A stretch of DNA of 33,047 nt from Alphaproteobacteria bacterium (GTDB lineage Bacteria; Pseudomonadota; Alphaproteobacteria; Bin95), in the NCBI GenBank assembly GCA_022822125.1, contig JAJECF010000140.1:1-33047 (forward strand), read 5' to 3'. Positions within the stretch are counted from its first letter, which is position 1; every line of letters starts with the position of its first letter. Of this stretch, positions 32,539 to 33,047 are shown piece by piece. The translations under genes and the position numbers were made by a program. The notes under the pieces were generated by a model. The model made no database searches. It saw only the letters and a program-made list of their open reading frames with translations, and was not told where the DNA came from.

Positions 32539-33047
32539 ATGAGACGCATTTCCTTTCGAACTGCCGGCTCCGGAGGGCTGGCGGTCGCATTCGCCGCCGC
32601 CGTCATGCTGGCCGCCGCGCCGGCCGCCGCCCAGTCCGCGTCCAGCGGCAACCAGGGCGGTGTGACGGCCTCCTCTCTCCCGAAGGTCAGCTTCAGCCGG
32701 TACTCGTATTCCATGAACGAAGGCCAGGACGCGACGGTGACGGTCAAAAAGAGCGGTTCCGGCGAAGCCGCCGTCAACTACACCACCGCCGACCCTCCCT
32801 CCGGCACCAATCACCCGGCGACCAAGAATACGGACTACACGCCCGCCTCGGGACAGCTGGTGTTCGACGCGGACGAGACCGAGAAGACCTTCACCGTGTC
32901 CGCCCTGACGGACTCCGATGTGACCGAGTCTTCCGAATCGCTCATCGTCGAACTGTCCCTGCCCGACTCGAGCGGAGACGGGCAGGGCGCGCCCGACACG
33001 GAACTGGGATCGGTGCGTCAGGCGGCGGTCGTCATCCTGAACGTCGT
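32539..33047 (+). CDS. Secreted Calx-beta domain protein (3' end outside window)
   Basis: An ATG at 32539 with AAGGAG 8 nt upstream opens a frame that runs off the window after 169 codons. Residues 1-31 form a Sec signal peptide (GLAVAFAAAVMLAAAPAAA, cleaved near AAA-QS). Then comes a Calx-beta repeat: PKVSFSRYSYSMNEGQDATV, NTDYTPASGQLVFDADETEK, FTVSALTDSDVTESSESLIV. The acidic residues typical of calcium sites in this domain are present. It is probably a surface or secreted protein for adhesion or matrix binding; more repeats may follow outside the window. It mirrors the partial Calx-beta gene at 1-387, and both are near REP repeats. Confidence 0.8.
   Translation, partial: MRRISFRTAGSGGLAVAFAAAVMLAAAPAAAQSASSGNQGGVTASSLPKVSFSRYSYSMNEGQDATVTVKKSGSGEAAVNYTTADPPSGTNHPATKNTDYTPASGQLVFDADETEKTFTVSALTDSDVTESSESLIVELSLPDSSGDGQGAPDTELGSVRQAAVVILNV

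Overview
The window is GC-rich chromosomal DNA that looks alphaproteobacterial. The ftsK–lolA overlap, the DegP–response regulator–kinase block, the McmA/MeaB pair, the adrenodoxin-type ferredoxin with its flavoprotein reductase, and intergenic palindromes containing CTCAGGATGAGG all fit a free-living or host-associated member, possibly Rhodospirillales-like. The order cannot be settled from the sequence alone. I see no rRNA, tRNA, CRISPR array, transposase or prophage gene. Coding density is high, and the few intergenic gaps are full of repeats.

Layout. 1-2010: the 5' part of a secreted Calx-beta-like protein (minus strand), repeat-rich spacers and a small ABM-domain monooxygenase. 2011-6923 (plus): an EamA permease, ftsK, a lolA-like gene and a phytanoyl-CoA dioxygenase-like gene. 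6945-11292 (minus): a four-gene operon of ferredoxin, ferredoxin reductase, Rieske oxygenase and a glutamine-synthetase-like ligase. 11597-14381: a CmcJ/NvfI-type oxidoreductase (minus), a short-chain dehydrogenase (plus) and a shikimate-dehydrogenase-like protein (minus). 14461-18396 (plus): a complete polyamine-type ABC importer, its genes chained by 4-nt overlaps. 18475-20553 (plus): an isochorismatase-family hydrolase, a half-size EamA-like membrane protein, a VanX-type dipeptidase and a DUF1330 protein. 20633-23777 (plus): methylmalonyl-CoA mutase and its MeaB chaperone. 23864-27405 (plus): DegP protease and an OmpR-type two-component system. 27458-28244: a methyltransferase gene broken by a 7-bp tandem duplication. 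28223-32110 (minus): a translationally coupled operon of a HisD-like dehydrogenase, two paralogous amidohydrolases and a Rieske ferredoxin. 32539-end: the 5' part of a second Calx-beta protein.

Two operons look catabolic. One joins a GS-like ligase to a three-component Rieske oxygenase, which suggests oxidation of an amine or aniline-like compound through a gamma-glutamyl intermediate. The other joins a HisD-type alcohol dehydrogenase to two amidohydrolases and a Rieske ferredoxin. A polyamine-type importer, a CmcJ/NvfI enzyme and an AroE paralogue with an altered substrate motif lie between them. degP is preceded by three GNAAGG hexamers at exact 11-bp spacing, which suggests control by an OmpR-family regulator, possibly the one encoded just downstream.

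The most unusual signal is a family of intergenic elements not explained by any gene. Three copies (1452-1609 plus; 11395-11562 minus; 13315-13465 minus) share, in order: a TGAC-N15-hexamer promoter-like pair, a GC-rich hairpin with different arms in each copy, a short ORF whose ATG lies exactly 22 nt before a 15-nt inverted repeat, a 6-nt gap, and then 2-3 tandem CATGACANNN decamers at a strict 10-bp period. A fourth site (1835-1905) has a hairpin and four decamers. Each of the three full copies lies just 3' of a gene, on that gene's strand. Positions, start codons and functions were read by eye; no database search or structure prediction was run.
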